From contig NZ_JACJSJ010000052.1 in assembly GCF_014698115.1 (NCBI RefSeq), positions 1 to 54,301 on the forward strand: a DNA stretch of 54,301 bases, written 5' to 3'. The position numbers and the translations under genes were made by a program. Below the pieces are notes generated by a model. The model did not search any database. It was not told where the DNA came from and saw only the letters and a program-made list of their open reading frames with translations. The stretch is from Nostoc sp. FACHB-973. Lineage in GTDB: Bacteria > Cyanobacteriota > Cyanobacteriia > Cyanobacteriales > Nostocaceae. Position 1 is the stretch's first letter. The number at the start of each line of letters is the position of its first letter. This document shows, in pieces, positions 25,601-33,250 of the stretch.

Positions 25601-27327
25601 CATCGGGACGCTTTGGCGTCACCCCAGAGTATTTAGTCAACGCCAAGCAAATTGAAATTAAAATTGCCCAAGGTGCCAAGCCTGGGGAAGGTGGACAACT
25701 TCCAGGGCTGAAGGTGAGTGAATATATTGCCATGTTAAGGCGATCGAAACCAGGTGTGACGCTGATTTCGCCACCACCGCACCACGATATTTATTCCATT
25801 GAAGACTTAGCACAGCTGATTTTTGACCTACACCAAATTAACCCGAAAGCAAAAGTGTCGGTGAAGCTAGTTGCAGAAGTCGGCATTGGAACGATCGCTG
25901 CGGGTGTAGCCAAGGCAAATGCTGATATTATCCAAATTTCTGGTCATGATGGTGGTACGGGTGCATCGCCACTCAGTTCCATTAAACATGCAGGTTCACC
26001 TTGGGAACTTGGTTTAAGTGAAGTCCATCGCGTTTTGATGGAAAATAGTTTGCGCGATCGCGTTATTTTACGGGTCGATGGCGGACTGAAGAGTGGCTGG
26101 GATGTGGTCATCGGGGCATTGATGGGTGCTGAAGAATTCGGTTTCGGCTCCATTGCGATGATTGCTGAGGGCTGTATCATGGCACGAGTTTGCCACATGA
26201 ACACCTGCCCTGTGGGTGTTGCGACTCAAAAAGAAGAACTCCGCAGACGGTTTACAGGAATTCCGGAACAAGTTGTCAACTTCTTCTACTTCATTGCCCA
26301 AGAAGTGCGGAGTTTGTTAGCACGACTCGGCTACCGTTCTTTGTCAGAAATCATTGGACGTGCAGATTTATTGAAAGTGCGTCCAGAGGTAAAACTTACC
26401 AAAACGCGATCGCTAAATCTCAACTGTTTACTTCAGCTACCAGATAGCAAAGAAAATCGTAACTGGTTAGTCCATGAAGAAGTTCACAGCAACGGCGTGG
26501 TTTTAGATGACAAATTCCTTGCCGATCCCGACATTCAAGCTGCCATTGATAATCAATCTGCTATTACCAAGACCTTCCCCATAGTCAATACTGATAGAAC
26601 AGTAGGCACTAGATTAGCAGGAGCGATCGCTTCCCAGTACGGTGACAGTGGCTTTGAAGGACAAATTCATCTCAAATTCACAGGTAGTGTTGGGCAAAGC
26701 TTTGGCGCTTTCAATCTCCCCGGTATTATTCTCACCTTGGAAGGAGAGGCAAACGACTACGTAGGCAAAGGAATGCATGGTGGCGAAATCATCATCAAAC
26801 CCCCATCTGATGCCACTTATAATTCATCACAAAACGTCATAGTTGGTAATACCTGTCTTTATGGCGCTACTGGTGGGACATTATTTGCCAACGGCTTAGC
26901 AGGAGAACGCTTTGCGGTGAGAAACTCCAAAGGTATCGCAGTGATTGAAGGTGCTGGGGATCACTGCTGTGAGTACATGACTGGTGGTGTAATTGTCGTT
27001 CTTGGTAAAGTAGGGCGTAACGTAGCTGCTGGAATGACTGGTGGACTGGCATACTTTTTAGATGAAGACGGTTCATTTCCTGAGTTAGTCAACCCAGAAA
27101 TTGTCAAAATGCAGCGAGTGATTACCGAAGCGGGTGCAAACCAATTGCAAGAGTTAATCAAAACTTATGTAGAACGAACTGGTTCACCAAAAGCGAAGAA
27201 AATTCTGCAAAACTGGCAAGAATTTTTGCCGAAATTCTGGCAGTTGGTTCCGCCTTCTGAAGCTGATAGTCCCCAAGCCAATCCTGAAAAAACAACTGAA
27301 TTCAGTTTAGTAACTACTAGTCATTAG
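22612..27327 (+). CDS. gltS: Ferredoxin-dependent glutamate synthase
   Basis: Large GOGAT subunit of 1571 residues making two glutamates from glutamine and 2-oxoglutarate. A 34-residue propeptide would be cut to expose Cys35 (DACGVGFIAHRQ), the class II amidotransferase nucleophile. Then come the amidotransferase domain (about 35-450), central and FMN-binding domains with PPPHHDIYSIEDLAQLI and GHDGGTGASPLSSIKHAG. The [3Fe-4S] cysteines are C1188, C1194 and C1199 (GCIMARVCHMNTCPVG). A GXGXG beta-helix C-terminal domain has GKGMHGGEIIIKPP. No small subunit (gltD) is adjacent, supporting the ferredoxin type; an NADH-type gltB is the alternative. Residues about 475-500 (SNGNGNGKGQSTNDQG) are a low-complexity linker with repeat-like DNA. 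Confidence 0.92.
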   Translation: MNNQSMNQDQKITADIDSINTCQGQRWLVEERDACGVGFIAHRQNHASHEIVEKSLAALTCLEHRGGCSADQDSGDGAGLLTAIPWELFQEEFAQRKKEFSSTNNTAVGMIFLPQDQQAAQKARAAVEEIAAQEKLIVLGWRVVPVQPDLLGVQARENQPQIEQVLLASVDKSGDELERELYITRRRISKLANNISEEFYICSLSSRTIVYKGMVRSAVLGEFYQDLKNPLYKSAFAVYHRRFSTNTMPKWPLAQPMRLLGHNGEINTLLGNINWMMAREATLNHPVWAMGAGSLEETRINELKPLVHIDNSDSATLDNVLELLVRSGRSPLEALMIMVPEAYKNQPSLNDYPEIVDFYEYYSGLQEAWDGPALLVFSDGQKVGATLDRNGLRPARYLITEDDYIVVASEAGVIDFPEAKIIEKGRLGPGQMIAVDLENHEVLKNWDIKQRIAKQHPYGEWLQQYRQELKSLTISHTSNGNGNGKGQSTNDQGLLTIDKQTLLQRQTAFGYTTEDVDMVIEQMAIAGSEPTFCMGDDIPLAVLSEKPHLLYDYFKQRFAQVTNPAIDPLREKLVMSLKVELGERGNLLDPKPEYARRLKLESPVLNEAELEAIKLSGFATAELSTLFAIATGPEGLKAAVESLQAQAAESVRAGAKILILSDRPSDSSISTEYTYIPPLLAVGAVHHHLIREGLRMKTSLIVNTAQCWSTHHFACLIGYGAGAVCPYMALDTVRDWWSDPRTQKLMEGKKIPTLILEQALGNYRKAVESGLLKILSKMGISLLSSYQAAQIFEAIGIGRDLIELGFRGTTSRIGGLSVSELALEVLSFHSKAFPELTNNKLENLGFVQYRAKGEYHMNSPEMVKALHKALDGNNYDHYEVYKKHLQGRPVTALRDLLDFQGDRPSISIEEVESVSEIVHRFCTGGMSLGALSREAHETLAIAMNRIGGKSNSGEGGEDPVRYTVLDDVDESGHSPTLPHLNGLRNGDRAYSAIKQVASGRFGVTPEYLVNAKQIEIKIAQGAKPGEGGQLPGLKVSEYIAMLRRSKPGVTLISPPPHHDIYSIEDLAQLIFDLHQINPKAKVSVKLVAEVGIGTIAAGVAKANADIIQISGHDGGTGASPLSSIKHAGSPWELGLSEVHRVLMENSLRDRVILRVDGGLKSGWDVVIGALMGAEEFGFGSIAMIAEGCIMARVCHMNTCPVGVATQKEELRRRFTGIPEQVVNFFYFIAQEVRSLLARLGYRSLSEIIGRADLLKVRPEVKLTKTRSLNLNCLLQLPDSKENRNWLVHEEVHSNGVVLDDKFLADPDIQAAIDNQSAITKTFPIVNTDRTVGTRLAGAIASQYGDSGFEGQIHLKFTGSVGQSFGAFNLPGIILTLEGEANDYVGKGMHGGEIIIKPPSDATYNSSQNVIVGNTCLYGATGGTLFANGLAGERFAVRNSKGIAVIEGAGDHCCEYMTGGVIVVLGKVGRNVAAGMTGGLAYFLDEDGSFPELVNPEIVKMQRVITEAGANQLQELIKTYVERTGSPKAKKILQNWQEFLPKFWQLVPPSEADSPQANPEKTTEFSLVTTSH

Positions 27328-27384
27328 ACCTCTTGCATAAATCAAAAATAAAGAACCCCACCCCGCATTTGAGTAAAGCAAACG

Positions 27385-27414
27385 CACCCCTCCCCAAGGC
27401 ATCGGGGAGGGGTG
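27385..27414. repeat. GC-rich hairpin after gltS
   Basis: CACCCCTCCCC (27385-27395), an 8-base loop, GGGGAGGGGTG (27404-27414): a perfect 11-base stem. Very GC-rich compared with its surroundings, and probably a dispersed palindromic repeat. It may add to termination of gltS. Confidence 0.6.
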
Positions 27415-27531
27415 TTAGGGACTTTTGCAAGAGACTCCATAAGTTGCACTCACAAGAAGCAATGAAAATTTCTTTTCCCTACTCCCTACTCTCCACTCCC
27501 TATTTTCAAGGCAGGTCTATTGACAAATAAT

Positions 27532-27568
27532 AAAGATCCCCGACTTCTATAATAAGTCGGGGATCTTT
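27532..27568. terminator. Bidirectional terminator between gltS and the polysaccharide deacetylase
   Basis: A perfect 15-base stem, AAAGATCCCCGACTT (27532-27546) / AAGTCGGGGATCTTT (27554-27568), with a 7-base loop. The A-run and T-run edges suit termination in both directions between these convergent genes. The remaining 27328-27680 gap holds no gene. Confidence 0.8.
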
Positions 27569-27680
27569 GTTATAACTTCAACGAAATCAATTAGGATTGC
27601 CATCTAGCATTTTAGCCAAAAAATATAATTTTAGTTGTTAGTCAATTTAGTGTTGGCCAATAACTTATAATTAATAATTA

Positions 27681-28589
27681 TTATTTTTTGTTAGCAAGCA
27701 ACTTTATTTCTCTATCTTCAATTTCTAAAAGTTCTGGAACAGTAACAAAACGATAGCCTTGATTTCTAAAGTTACTAATTATTTCCGGTAAAGCTTGCAC
27801 AGTTCTGGAACGGTTACCACCACCATCATGCATTAGCACAATGCCACCAGGCTTTGAATCTTTAATTACATTATTAATCAACTTTGGGACAGCTGGCAGT
27901 TTGTAGTCTATTGAGTCAGCTGACCACATTACCACAGTATATTTTTGGCCTTTGGCATAAGCAACTAGCCCGTTGTGCATCATACCTCCAGGAGGCCGGA
28001 ACAAAGTTGTTTTAACACCTGTAACTTGATAAATTAAGTCTGCTGTCCGCTCAATTTCAAAGGCAGCCGCTTGTTGATTAAAGGCGTGATACCAGTGATG
28101 CCAAGTATGGTTGGCAATCACATGACCTTGAGCTACAATTTCCTTTCCTAATTCTGGATAATTTTTCAGGTTTTGCCCAACAACAAAAAATGTCCCTTTA
28201 ATGTTATTTGATTTTAAGATATCTAGTACTTGCTTTGTAGTTTGAGGCCAAGGACCATCATCAAAAGTCAGAGCGATGACTTTCTCTGCTTGAGTCAGTT
28301 TTGCCGCTTTAACTATCGCCCCTTGAAAACGTGATGGTACGGGGTAGGAGACGCCTTTTACTTGTGCCTGTTGTTGCCAACTCATCAGCATCGCTCCCTT
28401 TAATTTCTCAATGCGCTGCTGAGTTCCTGTGTTTGCAGATACATTGTTTACATTGATATTTGGTCTACTCTGAGCTTCGGAAGTATTTGGTCTCAGAAGC
28501 ATCATCAAACCAACACTAAAAACACCACCCAAGGCAAGCAGCCCAATTAATATTCCTTCTGGCCACAAAAACGACTTATTATTTTCCAC
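27681..28589 (-). CDS. Polysaccharide deacetylase (NodB-domain) family protein
   Basis: A carbohydrate esterase family 4-type protein of 302 residues, removing acetyl groups from N-acetylated sugars (peptidoglycan, chitin-like or exopolysaccharide). One N-terminal membrane segment (about 11-33, GILIGLLALGGVFSVGLMM) anchors or exports it. NodB motif 1 is TFDDGP with D110 and D111; motif 2 is NHTWHHW with zinc ligands H161 and H165. Motif 3 is FRPPGGM, motif 4 MWSADSIDY, motif 5 GGIVLMHDGGG. All catalytic motifs look intact. Convergent with gltS and single. Confidence 0.9.
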   Translation of the reverse strand: MENNKSFLWPEGILIGLLALGGVFSVGLMMLLRPNTSEAQSRPNINVNNVSANTGTQQRIEKLKGAMLMSWQQQAQVKGVSYPVPSRFQGAIVKAAKLTQAEKVIALTFDDGPWPQTTKQVLDILKSNNIKGTFFVVGQNLKNYPELGKEIVAQGHVIANHTWHHWYHAFNQQAAAFEIERTADLIYQVTGVKTTLFRPPGGMMHNGLVAYAKGQKYTVVMWSADSIDYKLPAVPKLINNVIKDSKPGGIVLMHDGGGNRSRTVQALPEIISNFRNQGYRFVTVPELLEIEDREIKLLANKK

Positions 28590-29891
28590 TATATAGCTCC
28601 TTCAACGATCAAACCATCAGCTACGTATATGACAGTAAGTTCTAGCACAAAATTCTTTAGATATTTAAAAACCGATTGCTTTGTATAATTAATTCTGAAC
28701 ATTAGAATCGAGAAGACAGACTCTACAGCTTTTACTAAAAACTAGATGTTGAATCTCAACCCCACTTATAAGCAGTAAAGTCTGCACTTAGGGATTCTGT
28801 CCACTAGCTCTAAGAAGGAGCATAATTTAGATGATTAACCACACCTCCTATATAAATCTTCTTAATCAGAGTTTTGAATTAAGTGTTCTCTCACCTGGCT
28901 GCTAGCTACAGTAGTACTATGCTTTCAGATTGGATACCTTTGCATTAGCTAAGCTGTCAGGGCTACAAGTTGCATGTTTTCCAGGTTAGACATTTGATAG
29001 GAAAGTTCTAGATTGACAGCTTAGTGAATTATTTAATTAATGTACAAAACTATTAGCAACGGGCGAGGTCTTTTGAAAAAAGACTCTAATCAACTATGTC
29101 GTTATAAAATTGATAAAATATATTTTACTGCCTAATGCCATCGCTTCCTTTTTAAGAAAAAATTAAATTTTCAACAGAGAGAATGTTGCTTTATAATTTC
29201 TATCAAACAACTAGACGGAAATTATTTAAATATAGTTTCTCATTGCCAAGGGGCACTTAGTCGTTAATCTAGATACTTTTTACTCGTTTAGCAAAAATAA
29301 TTCTATTGGCAGATTCACTCTATTTTTAATGGTGAGATTTTAGTCAAAATTGCCACTGACTTTTTATCTCTATCGTTCTTCTTGATAACTAAGGAGGTTC
29401 ATACATCATTAATATTACAAATTAATATGGTTTGTTACCGTAAAATTACTTAAATAATTCGCATTTTTATCAACAATTTGTTAAAATCTTAATAGTCTGT
29501 CACACAACTATTAAAACATTAAACATTGTATTTAAATCAAATGTTTCTTGACTAATTATACTGGACGCAGTTAATTTTTTTGCTGCCCACAGAAAAAACC
29601 GACTGTTTATATAGCTTTACAGTCGGCAACTAATTTTTTTAGCAGAAGGAAGCAAAACTGAAAATTATCTAGTAACTTGCCTTATAATTGCAGCAATTAG
29701 AATTAGGATTTTTAATTATCTAGGAATCCTAATCGTTATCTTATGTTACTTGAAACGAGCGATAGTTTATTTTCAGCACTCTTGCATAGCTTTGGTAGAT
29801 GCAATAAATGTATTATTTAATCTATGTATTAATTGGTGAAAAGTTCAGCTTGCTTATTAGTATACCTTTGAAGCCAAAATAATCAAGGTAT
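28590..29891. other. 1.3-kb AT-rich gene-free region
   Basis: No ORF of coding quality, no tRNA and no tandem repeats were seen. The only strong local structure is the hairpin and T-tract at 29599-29640. AAGGAGGTTC at about 29392 resembles a Shine-Dalgarno, but no ORF follows. The region separates the divergent deacetylase and lepB genes and is far longer than two promoters need. Confidence 0.5.
29568..29640 (+). ncRNA. Candidate small RNA with orphan terminator
   Basis: CCGACTGT (29599-29606) and ACAGTCGG (29619-29626) form a perfect 8-base stem with a 12-base loop, followed by CAACTAATTTTTTT. There is no gene within 250 bases upstream on this strand. A short GCAG...CTGC hairpin lies just before it (about 29566-29586), and TATACT at about 29558 could be a -10 box. 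The boundaries are a guess; it may instead be a stand-alone terminator. Confidence 0.3.
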
Positions 29892-29924
29892 TTGTTCCAC
29901 TTCTTTAACTGGCTAAAAATTTCT

Positions 29925-30497
29925 ATGATTCCTCAGGAAAGTGATGCAAAGCAAGAGCGTGCGTCGTTAAAAGTATGGCGTAGTTGGCAGGAAAATCTAA
30001 TTTTAGTGGCGATCGCTTTATGTTTGGCACTCCTAATTCGGACTTTTATCGCCGAACCTCGTTATATACCTTCTGACTCGATGTTACCCACCTTACATAC
30101 AGGCGATCGCTTGGTGGTGGAAAAAATCTCCTATCATTTTCACCCCCCCGTAACTGGAGACATTATTGTTTTTGCGCCACCCGCAGAACTACAACGTCGA
30201 GGATATCCCAAAGACCAAGCCTTCATCAAACGAGTGATTGGCCAGCCTGGTGAGGTAATTAGTGTTATTCAAGGCAAAGTCTATCTCAACGGTCAATCCA
30301 TAGCAGAAGACTACATTGCGGAACCAGCAAATCAGCCGTTTCAACCAGTGAAAGTTCCAGAAGACCAATTTTTTGTCATGGGAGATAACCGCAACGACAG
30401 TAACGACTCTCGTTATTGGGGCTTTTTACCCAGAAAAAATATTATTGGTCGGGCAACATTTCGCTTTTGGCCTCTCGATCGCATCGGGTTTATTTAA
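29925..30497 (+). CDS. lepB: Signal peptidase I
   Basis: Membrane serine peptidase removing signal peptides from exported proteins, 190 residues from ATG 29925. One membrane anchor (about 25-42, ILVAIALCLALLIRTFI), then the catalytic Ser52 in PSDSMLPTL and catalytic Lys102 in FIKRVIGQPGE. Signature boxes GDNRNDSNDSRYWG and GRATFRFWP close the domain. A TTG start 33 bases upstream is open, but its peptide (MFHFFNWLKIS) looks non-native, so I prefer the ATG. Monocistronic, followed by a hairpin. Confidence 0.93.
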   Translation: MIPQESDAKQERASLKVWRSWQENLILVAIALCLALLIRTFIAEPRYIPSDSMLPTLHTGDRLVVEKISYHFHPPVTGDIIVFAPPAELQRRGYPKDQAFIKRVIGQPGEVISVIQGKVYLNGQSIAEDYIAEPANQPFQPVKVPEDQFFVMGDNRNDSNDSRYWGFLPRKNIIGRATFRFWPLDRIGFI

Positions 30498-30502
30498 TTA
30501 GT

Positions 30503-30539
30503 AAGTAGTCAGTTGTTTGTTTCTCACAACTGGCTACTT
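30503..30539. terminator. Hairpin between convergent lepB and the HhH gene
   Basis: AAGTAGTCAGTTGT (30503-30516) pairs with ACAACTGGCTACTT (30526-30539) over 14 bases, with one G-U pair in RNA and a 9-base loop. Its position between convergent genes makes bidirectional termination likely. Confidence 0.6.
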
Positions 30540-30584
30540 ATAAAAGTTAAGTGTAGTTGTGTTCTGCATAGCCGAAATAGCCTG

Positions 30585-31118
30585 TTAAAAACGAAGAAAA
30601 TACATTAGCTGAGCGATCGCATCACCAGGTATGTCTAACCGTCGCTGGAAGTCAGCCAGGTTATGATAAGGGCCAGCAGATTGACGATTTTGCACCACTG
30701 CTTGTGCTAAAGACAAATCGATAAAGGGAATTTGTGCTAAATTTTCAACTGTTGCTGTGTTCGGATTAACTAAATTTGTCGGATGAACTAAAGATTCGTG
30801 GTCATAATAACTAAAATTTAATAGAGGTTTTAATGGTTCAAGTCGCGGGGAAGGCATACCCAAAGCCGCAGCAATATCTTCAACACAGTAAAATTTCACA
30901 CCTGAACGTGAAAGTTCCACAAGCGATCGCGCTTGGTGAATTGACAAACCTGGTAGGCGTAACCAATCATCTACAGTTGCTTGATTAGCATCAATGCGGA
31001 TACCTAATTTTGCCGCGAGTTGAATTTCTTCCCCAGATTGCAGGCGATAGTAGGGATCGTTGAGCAGCTTGGCACGGAGTTTTTGCAGCTTCAAATTTAA
31101 AGGTAGCCAATTGTTCAT
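30585..31118 (-). CDS. Helix-hairpin-helix (ComEA-like) DNA-binding protein
   Basis: A 177-residue protein with two helix-hairpin-helix units: IDANQATVDDWLRLPGLSIHQARSLVEL (about 37-64) and VNPNTATVENLAQIPFIDLSLAQAVVQNRQSAGPY (about 117-151). The hairpins bind DNA non-specifically in ComEA, PsbU and repair proteins. No signal peptide or anchor is visible, so it is probably cytoplasmic, not a periplasmic competence receptor. It follows the TM2 gene by 14 bases and is probably co-transcribed with it. Confidence 0.8.
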   Translation of the reverse strand: MNNWLPLNLKLQKLRAKLLNDPYYRLQSGEEIQLAAKLGIRIDANQATVDDWLRLPGLSIHQARSLVELSRSGVKFYCVEDIAAALGMPSPRLEPLKPLLNFSYYDHESLVHPTNLVNPNTATVENLAQIPFIDLSLAQAVVQNRQSAGPYHNLADFQRRLDIPGDAIAQLMYFLRF

Positions 31119-31132
31119 GATTGTCGCTCACC

Positions 31133-31507
31133 TCAGGAAATCTGGTCTAGCAGTTGGCGGCGTTTTTGCTCAAATTCATATTCTGAAATTAGTCCATCTT
31201 GGCGTAGAGCATCTAATTCTCGCATTGCATCAGCGATAGCTCCTACCTGATTACTCACGCGCTGTGAATTCGTCGTAGCTGACTTGCCTAGATTAAAATT
31301 GCGATCGAAAGCTTCTTCATCTTGGGCTAAATACCAAACTCCTTCAATAGCACTAGCTACCTTGGGGATAGGCGTCCAGGAAAGCAACACGTACAAAATA
31401 CCCCATAGGTGCTGTCCCAGATAAAATTTATGTAATCCGGAAATTGTCAGCGTGCCAGAAAAAGCTAGAACAGCGGCAACACTTCGGCTTTTGCGCTTAG
31501 TCAACAT
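31133..31507 (-). CDS. TM2-domain membrane protein with SHOCT-like tail
   Basis: A 124-residue protein. The TM2 domain (about 8-60) has two membrane segments linked by a short turn: SVAAVLAFSGTLTISGLHKFYLG and HLWGILYVLLSWTPIP. The GLHKFYLG motif is the conserved turn. The C-terminus (about 97-123, ALRQDGLISEYEFEQKRRQLL) is a SHOCT-type helical motif. No function is established; SHOCT is often an oligomerisation element. First gene of a two-gene operon with the HhH protein. Confidence 0.8.
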   Translation of the reverse strand: MLTKRKSRSVAAVLAFSGTLTISGLHKFYLGQHLWGILYVLLSWTPIPKVASAIEGVWYLAQDEEAFDRNFNLGKSATTNSQRVSNQVGAIADAMRELDALRQDGLISEYEFEQKRRQLLDQIS

Positions 31508-31800
31508 ATTTCTAACAAATATACCAGTACCACAGTTCCTACAATAAGACAGCCATCAGTAATTCCAAATTTCAAATCCAGAAATACAATGGTGGCAACT
31601 ATCCTGACTATATTGCTAAATTTTTACTTAAATAGTGGCCATATAATTTTATTTTAGTCAACTCCTCTACCTTGCCTTTGTGACTTTTGGGTGGAAAGTC
31701 CCAGGATTTAGCTTTTGAGAAGAAACTTGAGTAAGTGTCACATGAGTGTGCATTGAGCTTTGATGCTAATTTTCAGTTTTTAAGCGATCGGATTACTACG

Positions 31801-32733
31801 ATGTCACAGACTTTCCTACCGCCGAAATGGCTTGAACAGCTTTGCGATCCTTATGCTGTGCTAGGAATTTCTGTGACTGCTGACGATCGCCAGATTCTCA
31901 AACGCTATCACACTTTAGCAAAACTGCTACATCCCGATCGCCATACCAAAAGCAGCAAAAAAGACCAAGAATTAGCAACGGCAATATTTAGCCATTTAAT
32001 CAACCCAGCCTATGAACAGTTGAAAAATCAACACAAGCGCTTTAGCGCCATAACTATGCTGTTGTCACAAGCAAGAGTCCTCAAGCAGCAAGCTTTGTCT
32101 TCTGAAAGTGCCATAGTCCAGGAAATTCGGGAAATGTCTACACCCGAGGCAGAATTATTTTACGAAGAAGCGATCGCTTGCTATGCAGAAGCTCAATACA
32201 AATCACTACATCAGTTTTATCAAGTAACGCGACAAATTAGTACACTGAATTTAGCTTACTTACAGTTGCATAAATCTCATCTTTTGCTACCTCAAGAACC
32301 TCTCTCCATCATTCCTAAGGTAGAAGTCAAGCCAGTTGAATTGACATTATGTGAAAAAACTAATGTCAAACCAGTTTTGAAAAACTACGCTCAACGTCAC
32401 TACGAGCGAGCTATTGAGTATACTAAATTAACCAAATGGACGCTGGCTGTGCAAGAACTCCGCGATGCCATCAAGTTAGAGCCGAATAACAGTGATTATC
32501 ACGCGTTATTAGGTTTTGTACATCTCCAACAGAAATTACTAGGGATGGCCAGGGTTTACATCAGTCAAGCATTAAAACTTAACCCGCAACATTCACTAGC
32601 TTTGAAATGCGCTACTAGATTGAAAATTCAACCCGGTGAAAATGCTAATCCGAAATCAATTGCCAAAGCTTTGAGTATTGCGGCTTTATTAAGTGGTTTT
32701 AGAGACGGCAAACGTTCTCAAGTCAAGTGTTGA
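31801..32733 (+). CDS. J-domain protein with C-terminal TPR repeats
   Basis: About 310 residues. The N-terminal J domain contains HPD at 44-46 (KLLHPDRHTKS), the motif that stimulates DnaK ATPase. The glycine-rich and zinc domains of full DnaJ are absent. The C-terminal part has TPR-like helices (RHYERAIEYTKLTKWTLAVQELRDAIKLEPNNSDYHALLGFVHLQQKLLG split into two repeats). This points to a DnaK co-chaperone with a specialised client or site. The GTG 66 bases upstream is open, but the ATG at 31801 begins MSQTFLPPKWLEQLCDPYAVLG, a better domain start. Confidence 0.85.
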   Translation: MSQTFLPPKWLEQLCDPYAVLGISVTADDRQILKRYHTLAKLLHPDRHTKSSKKDQELATAIFSHLINPAYEQLKNQHKRFSAITMLLSQARVLKQQALSSESAIVQEIREMSTPEAELFYEEAIACYAEAQYKSLHQFYQVTRQISTLNLAYLQLHKSHLLLPQEPLSIIPKVEVKPVELTLCEKTNVKPVLKNYAQRHYERAIEYTKLTKWTLAVQELRDAIKLEPNNSDYHALLGFVHLQQKLLGMARVYISQALKLNPQHSLALKCATRLKIQPGENANPKSIAKALSIAALLSGFRDGKRSQVKC

Positions 32734-32858
32734 AATTTCGGTAAGAAACCGTACTCAAACCGAAGCTTGTCCACTACATTACTCTCCTAGACTAGAATAA
32801 AAATAGAAGTCAAACTATTAAGCTACTGAGTCTGGGCGCTCAGTTTTATATAGGGAAC

Positions 32859-33182
32859 ATGGGATTCTTCGATTCTGAGATAGTTCAGCAAGAAGCAAAG
32901 CAGTTGTTTGATGATTATCAAGCACTTATCAAGCTTGGCAACGGCTACGGTAAATTTGACCGTGAGGGCAAAAAGCTGTTTATTGAGCAAATGGAAGCAA
33001 TGATGGATCGGTATCGCATCTTTATGAAGCGCTTCGAGCTATCAGAAGATTTCATGGCACAAATGACAGTAGAGCAACTGAAAACCCAGTTAGGCCAGTT
33101 CGGTGTCACCCCCCAACAAATGTTTGACCAAATGCACCTCACTTTAGAACGGATGAAAGCCGAGCTAGAGAAACAGCCCTAG
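32859..33182 (+). CDS. DUF1825 family protein
   Basis: A 107-residue cyanobacterial protein matching DUF1825: MGFFDSEIVQQEAKQLFDDYQ at the start, KFDREGKKLFIEQMEAMMDRYRIFMKRFELSEDF in the middle, then PQQMFDQMHLTLERMKAELE. It is all-helical, charged, without signal or membrane segments. The family is nearly universal in cyanobacteria, with unknown function. It sits 126 bases after the J-domain gene on the same strand and is convergent with the PBP gene. Confidence 0.9.
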   Translation: MGFFDSEIVQQEAKQLFDDYQALIKLGNGYGKFDREGKKLFIEQMEAMMDRYRIFMKRFELSEDFMAQMTVEQLKTQLGQFGVTPQQMFDQMHLTLERMKAELEKQP

Positions 33183-33187
33183 CAAAA

Positions 33188-33250
33188 GTTAGGAGTTGGG
33201 AGTTAGGAGTTCTCAATAAACTCATAACTCATAACTTATCACTCCTAACT
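33188..33250. repeat. TTAGGAGT-type inverted repeat between convergent genes
   Basis: AGTTAGGAGT units (about 33190-33210) face ACTCCTAACT (about 33241-33250), enclosing CATAACTCATAACTTATC. It forms a hairpin between DUF1825 and the PBP gene that could terminate both. Confidence 0.5.

Noticed and set aside
27333..27530. 65-codon ORF after gltS
   Set aside because: Crosses two strong hairpins and repeat DNA; no ribosome-binding site.
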